The translations under genes were made by a program, and so were the position numbers. This document shows, in pieces, positions 26,456 to 36,461 of a DNA stretch of 64,000 bases. The stretch spans positions 3,410,001 through 3,474,000 of the forward strand of contig NZ_CP139421.1 in NCBI RefSeq assembly GCF_034119865.1. Reading direction: 5' to 3'. This DNA is from Algoriphagus sp. NG3. Its GTDB lineage: Bacteria; Bacteroidota; Bacteroidia; Cytophagales; Cyclobacteriaceae. Position 1 is the first letter of the stretch. Every line of letters begins with the position of its first letter. The notes beneath the pieces were generated by a model. It was not told where the DNA came from and searched no databases. It saw only the letters and a list, made by a program, of their open reading frames with translations.

Positions 26456-28597
26456 CTATACAGGAATTCTCTGAGCATCTTCTCTTTCCCATATCCTATG
26501 CTTAGCGATCGCTTCAATAAACGATCCCACATCTTGGTCAAACAAAACGCCTTTAGGATTGGCATTTCCCGCCGCATGCGTCATATCCCAAAGCTGCTCT
26601 CCCTCACCATTGATGGCGATAAACTTGCAATGTTTATAGGCCTCATCCACAAAGTTGACAGCATCAGGATTTTTGTGTAAAGCCTCTATACTTTTTGCAC
26701 CGCCCGGGACAAATACCGCATCAAATAATACAGAAGAGGTAGTCAACAAACTATGATCTACTTTAATCGCCGACCCTTTGGAATCCGCAATTGATCCAGC
26801 GTGTGTACTGATAATCTTGGGTTGGGCTCCTTCTTTTTTCAATGCGCTTTTGTAAACTTCCAAAGAATCCGCATCCACACCGTCATTGGCCAACACAGCA
26901 ATCATCCGACCCTTGATTCCTTTTCCTGGTCTGGCCATTAGGCTCAGTGCCGGAGATTTTTCTACCGAAGGCCGTCCTTCTGTAGGCTGATACTCCTGAG
27001 GATCAGCATCTGCAGGAAAACCATGGTTTAAAGGTTCCTTTGGTTTTGTGATCGGATTGATGCCGAGACCTTCTGCCACACCTTTAGCCAGTTCATCATT
27101 GATATAGGTAAGCATGCCTACCATACGTTCTCTGATATCCTCACTTTCCACTTTGCCCAACTCAAACCGAAGCGCTGAGATGATGTGCTCCTGCTCTACG
27201 GCTGTCTGGCTTTCGAAGAAGAGTTTAGCCTGGCTAAAGTGATCCATAAAGCTCCTGCTCCTTTTGCGGATCTTATATCCTTCTATTTTTTCCTGATGCG
27301 AGACAAAGCCTCCTTCAGCCATTTTTGCCTGAAACGGACAACCCCCACCTACTGAATTTGGATTGTAGCTGGTTCTTCCAGCATTGATGGTCTGTCTCAT
27401 GATACCTGCGCGCTGATTGTTGTGCACTGGCGCAATGGGACGATTTATAGGGATTTCGTTGAAATTCGGCCCTCCCAACCGGGAAAGCTGAGTATCTGTA
27501 TAGGAAAACAGCCTTCCTTGAAGAAGTGGATCATTTGTAAAGTCTATCCCTGGTACCAGATGACCTGGGTGAAATGCTACCTGCTCTGTTTCGGCAAAGA
27601 AATTAGTAGGATTTCGGTCTAGGACCATCTTCCCAATCATCCTTACAGGAACCAATTCCTCAGGAATAATCTTAGTTGCATCCAGCAGATCAAAATCAAA
27701 TTTATGTTCATCTTCCTCAGGCACTAGCTGCACCCCCAGCTCCCATTCAGGATAATTGCCGCTCTCGATCAAATTCCACAAGTCCCTTCTATGGAAATCA
27801 GGATCCTGACCGGATATTTTCTGGGCTTCATCCCAGGTAACTGCATGAGTGCCGGCTACAGGTTTCCAGTGAAACTTCACGAAAAACGATTCATTCTTCT
27901 CATTAATAAAGCGAAAGGTATGAACACCGAAACCTTCCATCATACTGAAGCTCCTAGGAATAGCCCGATCACTCATTGCCCACATGATCATATGCATACT
28001 CTCGGGCATGAGAGAAATAAAGTCCCAGAAAGTATCATGAGCTGATGCTGCCTGTGGAATTTCATTGTGTTGCTCGGGTTTTACTGCATGAATAAGATCA
28101 GGAAATTTCATAGCATCTTGGATGAAGAACACCGGGATATTATTCCCTACCAAGTCATAATTTCCTTCCTCTGTATAGAATTTTACTGCAAATCCCCTCA
28201 CGTCTCTTGCAAGATCAGTAGATCCTTTGAATCCTGCTACAGTGCTGAATCTAGTGAATACAGGCGTTTTCTTCCCCGCTTCTCCCAAAAAGCCTGCTTT
28301 AGTATATTGAGAAAGATCTTCATAGGCTTCAAAATATCCATGAGCACCTGCTCCCCGGGCATGAACAATCCTCTCAGGAATACGCTCATGGTCAAAATGG
28401 GTCATCTTCTCACGAAAATGAAAATCTTCCATGAGTGTGGGCCCCCGCTCTCCTGCGAGAAGGGAATTTTGATCATCATTGATTTTAACACCGGTGTTGG
28501 TGGTCAGCGCTTCCCCTCTTCCATCTTCAGTGTTCATATGAAGATCATCGATTTTTGGGTTGTCGGTTTTTTCAGGAATTCTGTCTTTCTTATTCAT
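26456..28597 (-). CDS. katE: large-subunit (HPII-type) catalase
   Basis: Breaks hydrogen peroxide into water and oxygen in the cytoplasm. The 713-residue length and two-part layout, heme catalase core (about 45-500) plus a C-terminal DJ-1/PfpI-like flavodoxin-fold domain (about 560-700), define the clade 2 catalases. Active-site residues visible are H79 ([10 protein letters not shown]), the Asn at 151-152 (VGNNIPVFF) and the proximal heme ligand Y365 with R361 (RLFSYTDTQ). It is monocistronic, with a strong terminator. Such catalases are typically induced in stationary phase or stress; no operator is recognised here. Confidence 0.96.
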   Translation of the reverse strand: MNKKDRIPEKTDNPKIDDLHMNTEDGRGEALTTNTGVKINDDQNSLLAGERGPTLMEDFHFREKMTHFDHERIPERIVHARGAGAHGYFEAYEDLSQYTKAGFLGEAGKKTPVFTRFSTVAGFKGSTDLARDVRGFAVKFYTEEGNYDLVGNNIPVFFIQDAMKFPDLIHAVKPEQHNEIPQAASAHDTFWDFISLMPESMHMIMWAMSDRAIPRSFSMMEGFGVHTFRFINEKNESFFVKFHWKPVAGTHAVTWDEAQKISGQDPDFHRRDLWNLIESGNYPEWELGVQLVPEEDEHKFDFDLLDATKIIPEELVPVRMIGKMVLDRNPTNFFAETEQVAFHPGHLVPGIDFTNDPLLQGRLFSYTDTQLSRLGGPNFNEIPINRPIAPVHNNQRAGIMRQTINAGRTSYNPNSVGGGCPFQAKMAEGGFVSHQEKIEGYKIRKRSRSFMDHFSQAKLFFESQTAVEQEHIISALRFELGKVESEDIRERMVGMLTYINDELAKGVAEGLGINPITKPKEPLNHGFPADADPQEYQPTEGRPSVEKSPALSLMARPGKGIKGRMIAVLANDGVDADSLEVYKSALKKEGAQPKIISTHAGSIADSKGSAIKVDHSLLTTSSVLFDAVFVPGGAKSIEALHKNPDAVNFVDEAYKHCKFIAINGEGEQLWDMTHAAGNANPKGVLFDQDVGSFIEAIAKHRIWEREDAQRIPV

Positions 28598-28988
28598 AGC
28601 GAGTAGCTTTTAGTGGTTTTTAGTCCAAAAACAACCAAAAACATTCCAAGAGAGGAATGAACTAATTTTAAATCAAATGAAGAGATCTTTGATAGCTAGT
28701 GTATTGAATAGTGTCTGCTACCTGCTTACATCAAAAAACGGCTAGCATGATCCACAAGCCTATATTATACGAAGGCTGGCTATCTAGCAAGATGATTGCA
28801 GAAAATGCGATAGAAAAAAATCAGAGTGTGCAAAAGACAAAAATCCCTTACTTAAAGAAGGGATTTTCTAAAAATCTGTCTTAATAATTCCTCATAATGA
28901 GGTGAAATATTCAAAATCCACAAGGGATAAATCTAAAACGCAATTTAGAACGAGCTGGTATTTAATTTGAATTACAAGCACATGGGTG
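28598..28988. other. intergenic region upstream of katE
   Basis: About 390 bases with no open frame that looks coding. It holds the katE promoter region (no clear consensus) and, at its far side, the terminator-like hairpin at 28841-28867. Confidence 0.4.
28841..28867 (-). terminator. hairpin terminator after the small lipoprotein gene
   Basis: AAATCCCTT and AAGGGATTT pair across an 8-base loop. The minus strand continues into TTTGTCTTTT. It lies about 120 bases past the stop at 28989. Confidence 0.6.
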
Positions 28989-29390
28989 TTAGTCCATTGA
29001 CTTCCGCTTGCCCTCTGCATCATAGGTAAATGTCTGATTTGGCCCTTCTTTCATTTTGAATTCAAGCTCATAATAGGTGATGTTGTTTTCCTCAAACTTT
29101 CTTTTGACAAAAATACTATCAGGGTGGATATCTTTGGTGTTTTCTAAAACAGTGACCAACTCCTGAGGCAACTCTATAGAATCAGTAGGACTGATAATAA
29201 CCGGAATTTTGGAACCATCTGTCAATCTCATACTGGAATCAGCTCCTGATTTTCTTTTTCCCTCCTCAGAGGTAGCTTCTTCTACTTCCATTACTCCATC
29301 ATCCGTGATACTTCCATATTCTTTTTTTTCATTGCAAGAGATACTCAAAGAAAATATTGCGATTGCCAGTACTGTTATGTTCTTTTTCAT
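28989..29390 (-). CDS. small hypothetical lipoprotein
   Basis: Protein of 133 residues with a lipoprotein signal (MKKNITVLAIAIFSLSISC, Cys19) and then a charged, probably flexible segment (20-60). A compact C-terminal half contains YYELEFKMKEGPNQTFTYDA, a strand pattern reminiscent of PepSY-like or SmpA-like small domains. I do not recognise the family. The gene is alone, with a hairpin just before its start and a terminator after it. It is likely anchored in the inner leaflet of the outer membrane; function unknown. Confidence 0.7.
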   Translation of the reverse strand: MKKNITVLAIAIFSLSISCNEKKEYGSITDDGVMEVEEATSEEGKRKSGADSSMRLTDGSKIPVIISPTDSIELPQELVTVLENTKDIHPDSIFVKRKFEENNITYYELEFKMKEGPNQTFTYDAEGKRKSMD

Positions 29391-29393
29391 AAT

Positions 29394-29444
29394 GGTGGAT
29401 TTAATTGAATATGTTAATAATCGTAGAAGTGTTCAAAATCCACC
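29394..29444 (-). promoter_or_regulatory. 9-bp inverted repeat in the leader of the small lipoprotein gene
   Basis: GGTGGATTT (29394-29402) and AAATCCACC (29436-29444) pair perfectly across 33 bases. The near arm ends four bases before the ATG, so if transcribed the stem would sit over the ribosome-landing zone. Confidence 0.4.
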
Positions 29445-29580
29445 CCAAGATTCAAAAATCGTCCTTTACAGCCTCTTAGAGAATATTTCCTGTGCTTCTA
29501 AACAAAATGCTCGGTAAAATCCTGCTTATTTTTCCCCGACTTGTGGAAATTTCATCCCTGTAGTGATTTATGAAGTCAGC

Positions 29581-30789
29581 CTATTTACTGATTTTCCTCC
29601 AAAGCTTTTCTCCCCATCTGCTAAGGAAGTTTTGTTCATCTGCTCCTTTGATATCTTCTTCTCCTAGCGAATAACCCAAAGGCTGCAATACAGGAGAGGC
29701 ATCGAATATTATCTTGGAAATACCGGCAATAGGAATGCTGAGTATCATACCTGCCACGCCCCAAATTGATCCACCTAGCACAACTACTACAATAGTAACC
29801 AAAGGATTGAGCTCCACCTTGCTACCTACTACATATGGCTCTAGGATATAACTCTCCACAAACTGAGCTACACTAAATGTCAAGGTAACTCCTATCAACC
29901 CCCAAATTTCCGCTCCTGCAAATACCGCCATCACTAATGCAAGTCCATAGCCTATTATGTTCCCAACATAGGGAAGCAGAGATAGTGTCGCAGCTATCAA
30001 GCTGATCAAAATGGCATTTTCTATCCCAGACAGAGATAGACCGATGCTGTAAATGATAGCTAAAAAAGCAATCAGTGTAAATCTGCCCACTACAAAATTC
30101 AATGCCATGTGAATCGAATGCCTCATGACTTCCTCAGCTTCCTTCCTGTTTTCTGATTCAAAAAACTTTAAAATTGAGCGCTTGACCTTATTCCTATATA
30201 GCAGTAAAAAGAAAAGATAAATCAATGTAAGTGCACTATTGCCGAGAAAACCAAAGAAGTTCTTCAAGATAGATCCTATTTCCTGAGATGCACTGCTAAT
30301 CAGTTGATCAGAAGTAGGTTGGGATGAATAACTTTCAGATGTGCTCGTTGGATTATTTAAAGTTTCTGAGCTCTCATCCTCTTCACCAGTATCTGAACTG
30401 CTGCCAATAGTGGAGTAGAACATCTCAAACTGATGCTCGAGATTCAACCCGGTTTTATCTTCAATAAGTTGTTGCGCTTCTTCCAGCTTGGGTAGGATTT
30501 TTTCTTTGATCTCAGGCCATCGCTCCGATATGTTTGATATCTGGGCAGTTAGGATTACAAAAAAAGAAATAAACACTAAAAAACTTAATATCACACAAAA
30601 AAGGGCAGAAAGCCCTCTGGATAGCTTCCAGCTTTCCAATTTCCTGCTTATTGGGATACAGATTAAGGTCAATAGTATTGCTATAGCTAGCGGTTTGAGA
30701 AAACCCGCAGCTTCTATAGTGCCTAAAATAAAAAAATATGCACCTAATACTGAAAGACTTACAGTTATTAGAATATTCTTCGATTTCAT
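29581..30789 (-). CDS. AI-2E family transporter
   Basis: Inner-membrane protein of 402 residues with two N-terminal hairpins of hydrophobic segments (about 5-50 and 60-90), a soluble insert (about 95-175) and a C-terminal cluster of five or so membrane segments (180-370). Segments such as LLPYVGNIIGYGLALVMAVF and the VGSKVELNPLVTIVVVVLGG block are typical of the AI-2E transporter family. The name comes from E. coli TqsA, which exports the AI-2 signal; other members export sodium or have unknown cargo. The insert here is unusually Ser/Thr/Glu-rich (about 135-165). It lies 60 bases downstream of the sugar-dehydrogenase-like gene on the same strand, so co-transcription is possible. Confidence 0.9.
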   Translation of the reverse strand: MKSKNILITVSLSVLGAYFFILGTIEAAGFLKPLAIAILLTLICIPISRKLESWKLSRGLSALFCVILSFLVFISFFVILTAQISNISERWPEIKEKILPKLEEAQQLIEDKTGLNLEHQFEMFYSTIGSSSDTGEEDESSETLNNPTSTSESYSSQPTSDQLISSASQEIGSILKNFFGFLGNSALTLIYLFFLLLYRNKVKRSILKFFESENRKEAEEVMRHSIHMALNFVVGRFTLIAFLAIIYSIGLSLSGIENAILISLIAATLSLLPYVGNIIGYGLALVMAVFAGAEIWGLIGVTLTFSVAQFVESYILEPYVVGSKVELNPLVTIVVVVLGGSIWGVAGMILSIPIAGISKIIFDASPVLQPLGYSLGEEDIKGADEQNFLSRWGEKLWRKISK

Positions 30790-30849
30790 TTTTTAGTTTT
30801 AAATCCCAGATCAGGTCTATTCACTTGTTGATCAGGAATACCGGTTTTC

Positions 30850-32130
30850 CTATTTACCCGCATAGGCTACTTTCCATAAAGTATTTCCGCTATCGTCATT
30901 TACCAGCAGCGATCCGTCAGGTAAAACCGAAACATCCACAGGTCTCCCAAAAACTTCGGAATCATCAGAATCTGAAACAAAGCCTGTAAGAAAGTCCCGA
31001 GGTTCTCCTGATGGTTTGCCATTCTCAAAGGGCACAAAGATAACTTTGTAACCAGCCAGGTTTTCACGGTTCCACGAACCATGCTGCCCCACAAATGCCC
31101 CCCTTCTATATTCTTCAGGAAATGCGTCACCTTCATAAAAAGTCAACCCCAGTGAGGCTGTGTGATTTCCTACAGGAACGTCAGGAACTATAGCTCTTGC
31201 CACCAAATCAGGAGCTTCACCCTGCATTCTTGGATCTTCTATCGATCCAAAATAAGAATAAGGCCAGCCATAAAAACCTCCCTTTTTCACACTGGTGATG
31301 TAATCAGGCACCAAATCATCTCCGAGTTCATCCCGCTCATTTACCGCTGTCCAAAGCTCCTTGGTAGAAGGATTCCAGGACATACCTACTGGATTTCTCA
31401 ATCCACTCGCATATATAACCTCCTCGGATCCGTCTGGATTGATTTCCAGAATAGCCGCCCTCCTGTGCTCCTCATCCATTCCATATTCACCATTATTACT
31501 AGCTGAGCCTACCGAGATATAGATCTTGCTTCCGTCTTCATTGGCGATCAAGTTTCTAGTCCAGTGATTGTTATAGCCGCCAGCGGGTAGCTCCACTAGC
31601 TTTTCTCCTTCTCCTTCCAGTTGCAGCTGTCCAAGTTTATACGGAAACCTGTACAGCCCATCTGTATTGGCTATGTAGAAGAAATCATTCAAAATCAGCA
31701 TCCCATAAGGCTGGTTCAGGCCTTCCTTAAATATTTCCCGGGTTTCATACTCGCCGTTTTTGTCCTCGTCCCTGAAGACCGTGATACGGTCCGCACTGCT
31801 TTTGGTGTTGCTTTCTACTACAAAAATATCACCATTGGAAGCCACGTAGGTATTTCTTGGATTATCCAATTCGTCTGCGAATTTGGTAACAGTAAATTCT
31901 GTCGGTGCTTTAGGAGCCTTGCCTTCCTCCCAGCCTAATACCTTGCTGTGATTTTTTACAGACTCTGTTGAATATGGAGGAGGTAATATAAGTTCTCCAA
32001 TGGCAGTATTTACAGTGTCCGGGCTAGATTCGGATAATTGTTCCTTCTCTTCTTCAGAAACTTTTTGCTCACACGATGCAAAAGTCATGGCGGTCAATGC
32101 GACCAAGGGGAGTATAATTTTAATTCTCAT
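30850..32130 (-). CDS. PQQ-dependent sugar dehydrogenase-like lipoprotein
   Basis: Protein of 426 residues from the ATG at 32130, which gives the signal MRIKIILPLVALTAMTFAS then C20; the upstream in-frame ATG (32166) would add 12 residues that spoil it. The rest is a six-bladed beta-propeller of the glucose/sorbosone dehydrogenase family, with blades marked by GDIFVVESN, GLRNPVGMSWNP, VKKGGFYGWPYSYFG, GAFVGQHGSWNR and PVDVSVLPDGSLLVNDD. Relatives oxidise aldose sugars in the periplasm with PQQ or act as soluble aldose dehydrogenases. Whether this host makes PQQ cannot be judged from the window. No electron-acceptor gene is adjacent. Confidence 0.88.
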   Translation of the reverse strand: MRIKIILPLVALTAMTFASCEQKVSEEEKEQLSESSPDTVNTAIGELILPPPYSTESVKNHSKVLGWEEGKAPKAPTEFTVTKFADELDNPRNTYVASNGDIFVVESNTKSSADRITVFRDEDKNGEYETREIFKEGLNQPYGMLILNDFFYIANTDGLYRFPYKLGQLQLEGEGEKLVELPAGGYNNHWTRNLIANEDGSKIYISVGSASNNGEYGMDEEHRRAAILEINPDGSEEVIYASGLRNPVGMSWNPSTKELWTAVNERDELGDDLVPDYITSVKKGGFYGWPYSYFGSIEDPRMQGEAPDLVARAIVPDVPVGNHTASLGLTFYEGDAFPEEYRRGAFVGQHGSWNRENLAGYKVIFVPFENGKPSGEPRDFLTGFVSDSDDSEVFGRPVDVSVLPDGSLLVNDDSGNTLWKVAYAGK

Positions 32131-32293
32131 AGTTGATCTTAGTTTAATTCTTCTAAAAAAGATCAATCATATAGCCAAAAAGTCAAAAGGGGAATACTGG
32201 GCTTAAAGTGAGAAAAACGCACTTTTCAGATTTGTATTATGGATTCATGTGAATATATATACCCAAATCGGGTCATGCATTGGCCTGTACCAT

Positions 32294-34720
32294 TTACTGA
32301 CTTTCGAGTCTTTCCAGAGCCTTTTCAATCTGTACACCTTTGCCCAAAACGGCTTTAAAAAGATCTGGGTTCTTGTTAATTCTGTCTTTGATGGTGAAAA
32401 TTGTGAACTCACTTTTATCGAGTTTGCTGTTCACTTCTTTCCACAGCAAAGGAGTGGAAACTGTGGCACCTGGCTTTGGCCTTACGCAATAAGCCGCTGC
32501 AAGGGTTTGGCCGGATCTATTTTGAAGATAATCCAGATATATTCTTCCTTTTCTGGCTTTGAGAGGTCTCTGTATTGTTGTAAGTGTGGGCAACTGTTCC
32601 TGGATCACAGTACATAGAAGCTTGCAAAAGTCTCTTCCTTCTTCAAATGTATAATTTGCCCCTAGGGGTATATAAATATGTAAGCCACTGGCACCGGAAG
32701 TCTTACAGTAGCAATCGATCTTAAGCTGATCAAGCAGTTGATGAAAAGCCTGAGCAACCTCTATTACCTCTTTGAAGGTGTTCTTGTCAGAAGGATCCAG
32801 ATCTATCACTATATAGTCTGGCTTATCAAGTGAGCCGATGCGGGCATTCCATGGGTTGAGCTCTATGCAGCCAAGATTTGCCATGTAGATCAGTGTAGCT
32901 TCATTCTGACATAACATATAATCGATATCTTTTCGGGTAGATTCAGAATATAGGCTTACAGTTTCTATCCAGTCCGGGTATCCTGCCGGGGTGTCTTTCT
33001 GATAAAATCCTTCCTTGTCGATACCATTGGGATGACGATGAAGATTTTGCGGGCGGTCTTTAAGGAAAGGTAAAATGTGATCTGATATAGAAATATAATA
33101 ATCGATCAGGTCGTACTTTGTGATCCCTTCTTTAGGCCATAGTGGCTTTTCGAGGTTACTCACTTGTACAGAGATCCCATCTATTTCCAAAAAACCCTCG
33201 GATATCCCGGTTGGCTTTTCCTCGGGCGAACTCTTCTCTACGGTTAATTCTTGAGGAAATTTATCGTTTCTAAGTCCCTTAAAAACCGGCTGTCGAAGTC
33301 GGTTATTCTCAGTCCATTCAGCAAAATTGACCTCTGCCACCATCACGGGGCGAAGCCAGATAGGCTCCCTTCCAGCTAAATTGATTTTATCTGAAAAGGG
33401 AGATTTAGACTGTTTTATTTTATTAAACTGAGCTAGCAGTTCTTTTTGCTGCCCAATGGAGAAACCTGTCCCGCAATTACCTACATACTGTAATTCCCCA
33501 TTCTTGTGCAGCCCTAGAATCAGGGAGCCAAATGGCCTGCTTTCTGATTTGGTATAGCCACAGATGATCGTTTCCATGCTTTCCTGTATTTTGAATTTCA
33601 GCCAATCCTCCGATCTTACGCCTGGATAATAATACGAATCAGCTTTCTTGCCTATTATTCCTTCCAACCCCTGAGACTTTGCTTCTTCAAGAAATGATTT
33701 TCCACCTCCTACCATATGGCCCGTGTACCGTACAAAGGGAAGATCATCTACCAGAGCCTCCAACAATTCCTTTCGCTCTTCTAATTTAAGATGGATGATG
33801 CTATGGCCATCGAGATAGAGTAAATCAAAAACCATATAGGCCAGCTCCCCTTTGGGGGTTTCAGAATAATACTGTAGCCACTGAAATCTCGGAATACCAT
33901 TCTTATCCAGACTCACTACTTCCCCGTCCAAGATTGCATCTGTGGGCAGCTGCTCCAAACTTTCTATCAGCTCTGGATAGCTCCCCGTATAGTCAATCCC
34001 ATTTCGTGAATACAAAGTGGTGGATTCCGAGGAATGATTACAGATCATTCTGTAGCCATCCCATTTGATTTCATATAACCAATCTTTGGATGGACTGAAT
34101 TTTAAATTTTTGCTGCTTGATGCCAGCATAGGAGATACTTGCTGTCTTAGTGCGATCTCTTTAGAAGGCGCAGCTCTCTCTTGCACACGATTCTCTCCCA
34201 AATGAAGATTTGCATCATAATCCAAATCTGTGGCAAATTTATCTTTCTTTTTGATCAGCAACCACTGAGGCTGTTTTCCTTCAAATCTGGTTCTTATCAA
34301 GGCAAAATCACCCCGTAGTTTACTTCCGAAGAAAGTGAGCTTCAAATCGCCTTTTTCCAGCATCTTGAGTTCAGCGTCTTTTTTCTTTGATATGGCAGTA
34401 TAGGTGCCCGAATCCCATATGGCCATCTTACCTGCACCATAGTTACCCTTCGGTATCACTCCTTCAAAGTCCAGGTACTTCAGGGGATGATCCTCTGTCT
34501 CCACAGCCAGTCTTTTGTCTCCGGGATTTAATGAGGGACCTTTGGGCACAGCCCAGCTTTTCAGCACCCCATCCATTTCCAGTCTTAGATCAAAATGCAA
34601 ACTACTGACCTCATGGCGTTGAACGACAAATCTCAATTCCCCGGTCTTCAGCGCAAAATCGCCTCGTGGCTCGTTTGTTTTCTTGAAATCCCGCTTCCTA
34701 TTATATTCATCCAGTGCCAT
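32294..34720 (-). CDS. ligD: DNA ligase D (end-joining polymerase/ligase)
   Basis: Repairs double-strand breaks with Ku. Protein of 808 residues in the order phosphoesterase, ligase, polymerase. The 3'-phosphoesterase domain (about 20-160) shows RHEVSSLHFDLRLE with H36, H42 and D44. The ATP-dependent ligase domain (about 195-500) has the nucleotidyl lysine K219 in EIKWDG. The archaeo-eukaryotic primase-like polymerase domain (about 525-800) has the DLDPSD metal site. This order is that of Pseudomonas LigD, not of Mycobacterium. The ATG overlaps the ku stop as TAATG, and the upstream gene is a lipid kinase 18 bases before ku. All three catalytic parts look intact. Confidence 0.96.
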   Translation of the reverse strand: MALDEYNRKRDFKKTNEPRGDFALKTGELRFVVQRHEVSSLHFDLRLEMDGVLKSWAVPKGPSLNPGDKRLAVETEDHPLKYLDFEGVIPKGNYGAGKMAIWDSGTYTAISKKKDAELKMLEKGDLKLTFFGSKLRGDFALIRTRFEGKQPQWLLIKKKDKFATDLDYDANLHLGENRVQERAAPSKEIALRQQVSPMLASSSKNLKFSPSKDWLYEIKWDGYRMICNHSSESTTLYSRNGIDYTGSYPELIESLEQLPTDAILDGEVVSLDKNGIPRFQWLQYYSETPKGELAYMVFDLLYLDGHSIIHLKLEERKELLEALVDDLPFVRYTGHMVGGGKSFLEEAKSQGLEGIIGKKADSYYYPGVRSEDWLKFKIQESMETIICGYTKSESRPFGSLILGLHKNGELQYVGNCGTGFSIGQQKELLAQFNKIKQSKSPFSDKINLAGREPIWLRPVMVAEVNFAEWTENNRLRQPVFKGLRNDKFPQELTVEKSSPEEKPTGISEGFLEIDGISVQVSNLEKPLWPKEGITKYDLIDYYISISDHILPFLKDRPQNLHRHPNGIDKEGFYQKDTPAGYPDWIETVSLYSESTRKDIDYMLCQNEATLIYMANLGCIELNPWNARIGSLDKPDYIVIDLDPSDKNTFKEVIEVAQAFHQLLDQLKIDCYCKTSGASGLHIYIPLGANYTFEEGRDFCKLLCTVIQEQLPTLTTIQRPLKARKGRIYLDYLQNRSGQTLAAAYCVRPKPGATVSTPLLWKEVNSKLDKSEFTIFTIKDRINKNPDLFKAVLGKGVQIEKALERLESQ

Positions 34721-35490
34721 TAAGATGCTTTTTTACGTTTTTCCAAACTTGCCTTCAATTGGGCCATCAGATCTTTGGCAGGAGTGTTTTTCGGTTTGAA
34801 CTTCTTAACTACTGTCTTCTTGCCTTTTGATTTTGCTTTGATCACTTTCATCAGCTGCTCATTGTATTGATCCTTGTATTTAGAGAGATCAAATTTTTCG
34901 CTGTATTGCTTAATGAGGGATTCGGCCATCTCCATTTCCTTTTTGGTGACTTTGGAGGTCGAAATATTGAGATCTGAGGGACTGCGAATTTCCTCAGAAA
35001 ACCGGATAACATGGAGGACCAACGTATTTTTGTATATCCCGATCAGGCAGAGATTTTCTTTCTGTCTCATCACAAATGTAGCTAGACCAAGTTTTTTTGT
35101 CTTTTTCAACGCATCGCGGAGCAGATTATAGGCTTTGCCGCCGCCCTTTTGTGGCTCGAGGAAATATGGCTTTTTGAAAAGCATATCAGCCACATCAGAT
35201 TCATTGACAAAAGCTTCTATTTCCACCACCTTACTTTTTTTTGCATTGGCCTTTTCAAAATCCTCATCTTCCAGCACTATGTACTTGTCATCTATCTTGA
35301 AGCCTTTTACTATATCTTTCCATTCTACTTCCTTTCCGGACTTCTCGTTGACACGTTTATATCTTATTCTGGAGTGATCCTCAGAATCAAGCATATCCAA
35401 GTCAATTCTCCTATTTTCTGAAGCCGAATACATTTTGATTGGAATATTGACCAATCCAAAGCCCAGCGAACCATTCCACAGTGATTTCAT
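34720..35490 (-). CDS. ku: non-homologous end-joining protein Ku
   Basis: Protein of 256 residues; binds broken DNA ends as a homodimer ring and recruits LigD. The start WNGSLGFGLVNIPIKMYSA is the classic bacterial Ku opening. The core beta-barrel runs to about residue 190, and a Lys-rich C-terminal tail (about 215-256) fits the DNA- or LigD-binding extension. It overlaps ligD by one base and lies 18 bases after a diacylglycerol-kinase-like gene, forming a three-gene unit. Confidence 0.96.
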   Translation of the reverse strand: MKSLWNGSLGFGLVNIPIKMYSASENRRIDLDMLDSEDHSRIRYKRVNEKSGKEVEWKDIVKGFKIDDKYIVLEDEDFEKANAKKSKVVEIEAFVNESDVADMLFKKPYFLEPQKGGGKAYNLLRDALKKTKKLGLATFVMRQKENLCLIGIYKNTLVLHVIRFSEEIRSPSDLNISTSKVTKKEMEMAESLIKQYSEKFDLSKYKDQYNEQLMKVIKAKSKGKKTVVKKFKPKNTPAKDLMAQLKASLEKRKKAS

Positions 35491-35508
35491 GATTTTTATA
35501 ATTTGGGA

Positions 35509-36396
35509 TTAATCGTTATTCAAAATCTTCAACTTATGCTTTGCCAATGACACCGTCACCGTCGGGGTTTCTTCATAGAGTGTTTGATGTTCAAACAGCT
35601 CATCGTCCACGTGAAAAGGCAAATAGGTAGAAATCTTGATTTTCTTCGCTTTGATAGTCTCAAAGGGACTAGGCTTGTTTTTTTGCTTCTGAGCTTTCAA
35701 AAATTTGCTCAGCTCTGGGCGTTGCTCCTCTTTGATAAGCATCACATCCAGATAGTCATCATCATGATCAGCAGTTGGTGCCAATTCAAGCTGAGGTCCT
35801 AAGCGCTTTGTGTTCATTATCTCTATCCATATATAATCTCCTGAATAATCTTCTTTATCCAGTTGGATTTTATAGAAATTTGGTTGAAGCTCACCTTCTA
35901 TCTTGATGAGATTTTTAACCCCAAAATCCACCTTTTTTTCCCCATTGCCTTTCATGTTCTTATTCCTCTCCATTTGAAGCAGCAAGGCTGTGAAAATCCC
36001 CCAGCCTATCCCTTCCATAAACCAGCCTGTCTTTTCTTTGGTTTTATACTCCCCTATACTAAGATGTGTAAAATCGCCTTTCTCATATTGACCTACGATT
36101 TTTTTATAATAATCTGTGAGATCCAGGCTTCCTGCGATGTTATTGGCATTCCCAAATGGAAGAATAGCAATCGGGCATTTTGAATCATGTAACTGCAGCA
36201 GCATCTTTTCTACCGTGCCGTCGCCTCCTGCGATCAGGATCAGATCGTAATTAAGATCCAGCACTTGTTCATAGCTGTCTTCCTTACAGTTTTGGGCAAT
36301 AACGGATGCTCCTTGATCCTCTAGAGAACTGGTGATCTTGGATAAAGGGAATTCCTCATTACCTGCATTGGGATTATAGAGTAAGATGATTTTCAT
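35509..36396 (-). CDS. diacylglycerol/sphingosine kinase-like lipid kinase
   Basis: Protein of 295 residues of the YegS/DagK catalytic family. Visible motifs are the N-terminal LLYNPNAGNEE, the nucleotide loop AGGDGTVEKML (about 57-67) and LPFGNANNIAGSL, followed by the beta-sandwich C-terminal domain. Members phosphorylate diacylglycerol or related lipids at the inner membrane using ATP; the substrate here is not predictable. It is the first gene of the operon with ku and ligD and is divergent from surE across 65 bases. A functional link to DNA repair is not implied by the family. Confidence 0.87.
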   Translation of the reverse strand: MKIILLYNPNAGNEEFPLSKITSSLEDQGASVIAQNCKEDSYEQVLDLNYDLILIAGGDGTVEKMLLQLHDSKCPIAILPFGNANNIAGSLDLTDYYKKIVGQYEKGDFTHLSIGEYKTKEKTGWFMEGIGWGIFTALLLQMERNKNMKGNGEKKVDFGVKNLIKIEGELQPNFYKIQLDKEDYSGDYIWIEIMNTKRLGPQLELAPTADHDDDYLDVMLIKEEQRPELSKFLKAQKQKNKPSPFETIKAKKIKISTYLPFHVDDELFEHQTLYEETPTVTVSLAKHKLKILNND

Positions 36397-36461
36397 GAGA
36401 TGGTTGGAATCAAAGTCCTGCGTACTATTTGCATGCTAAAAGAAAACCAAACTAACTAAAC

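Noticed and set aside
28067..28606. Plus-strand open frame of 179 codons opposite katE
   Set aside because: It is a shadow of the conserved catalase core on the other strand.
32215..32235. AAAGTG/CACTTT hairpin as the ligD terminator
   Set aside because: Six-base stem without a T run on the ligD strand; too weak to annotate.
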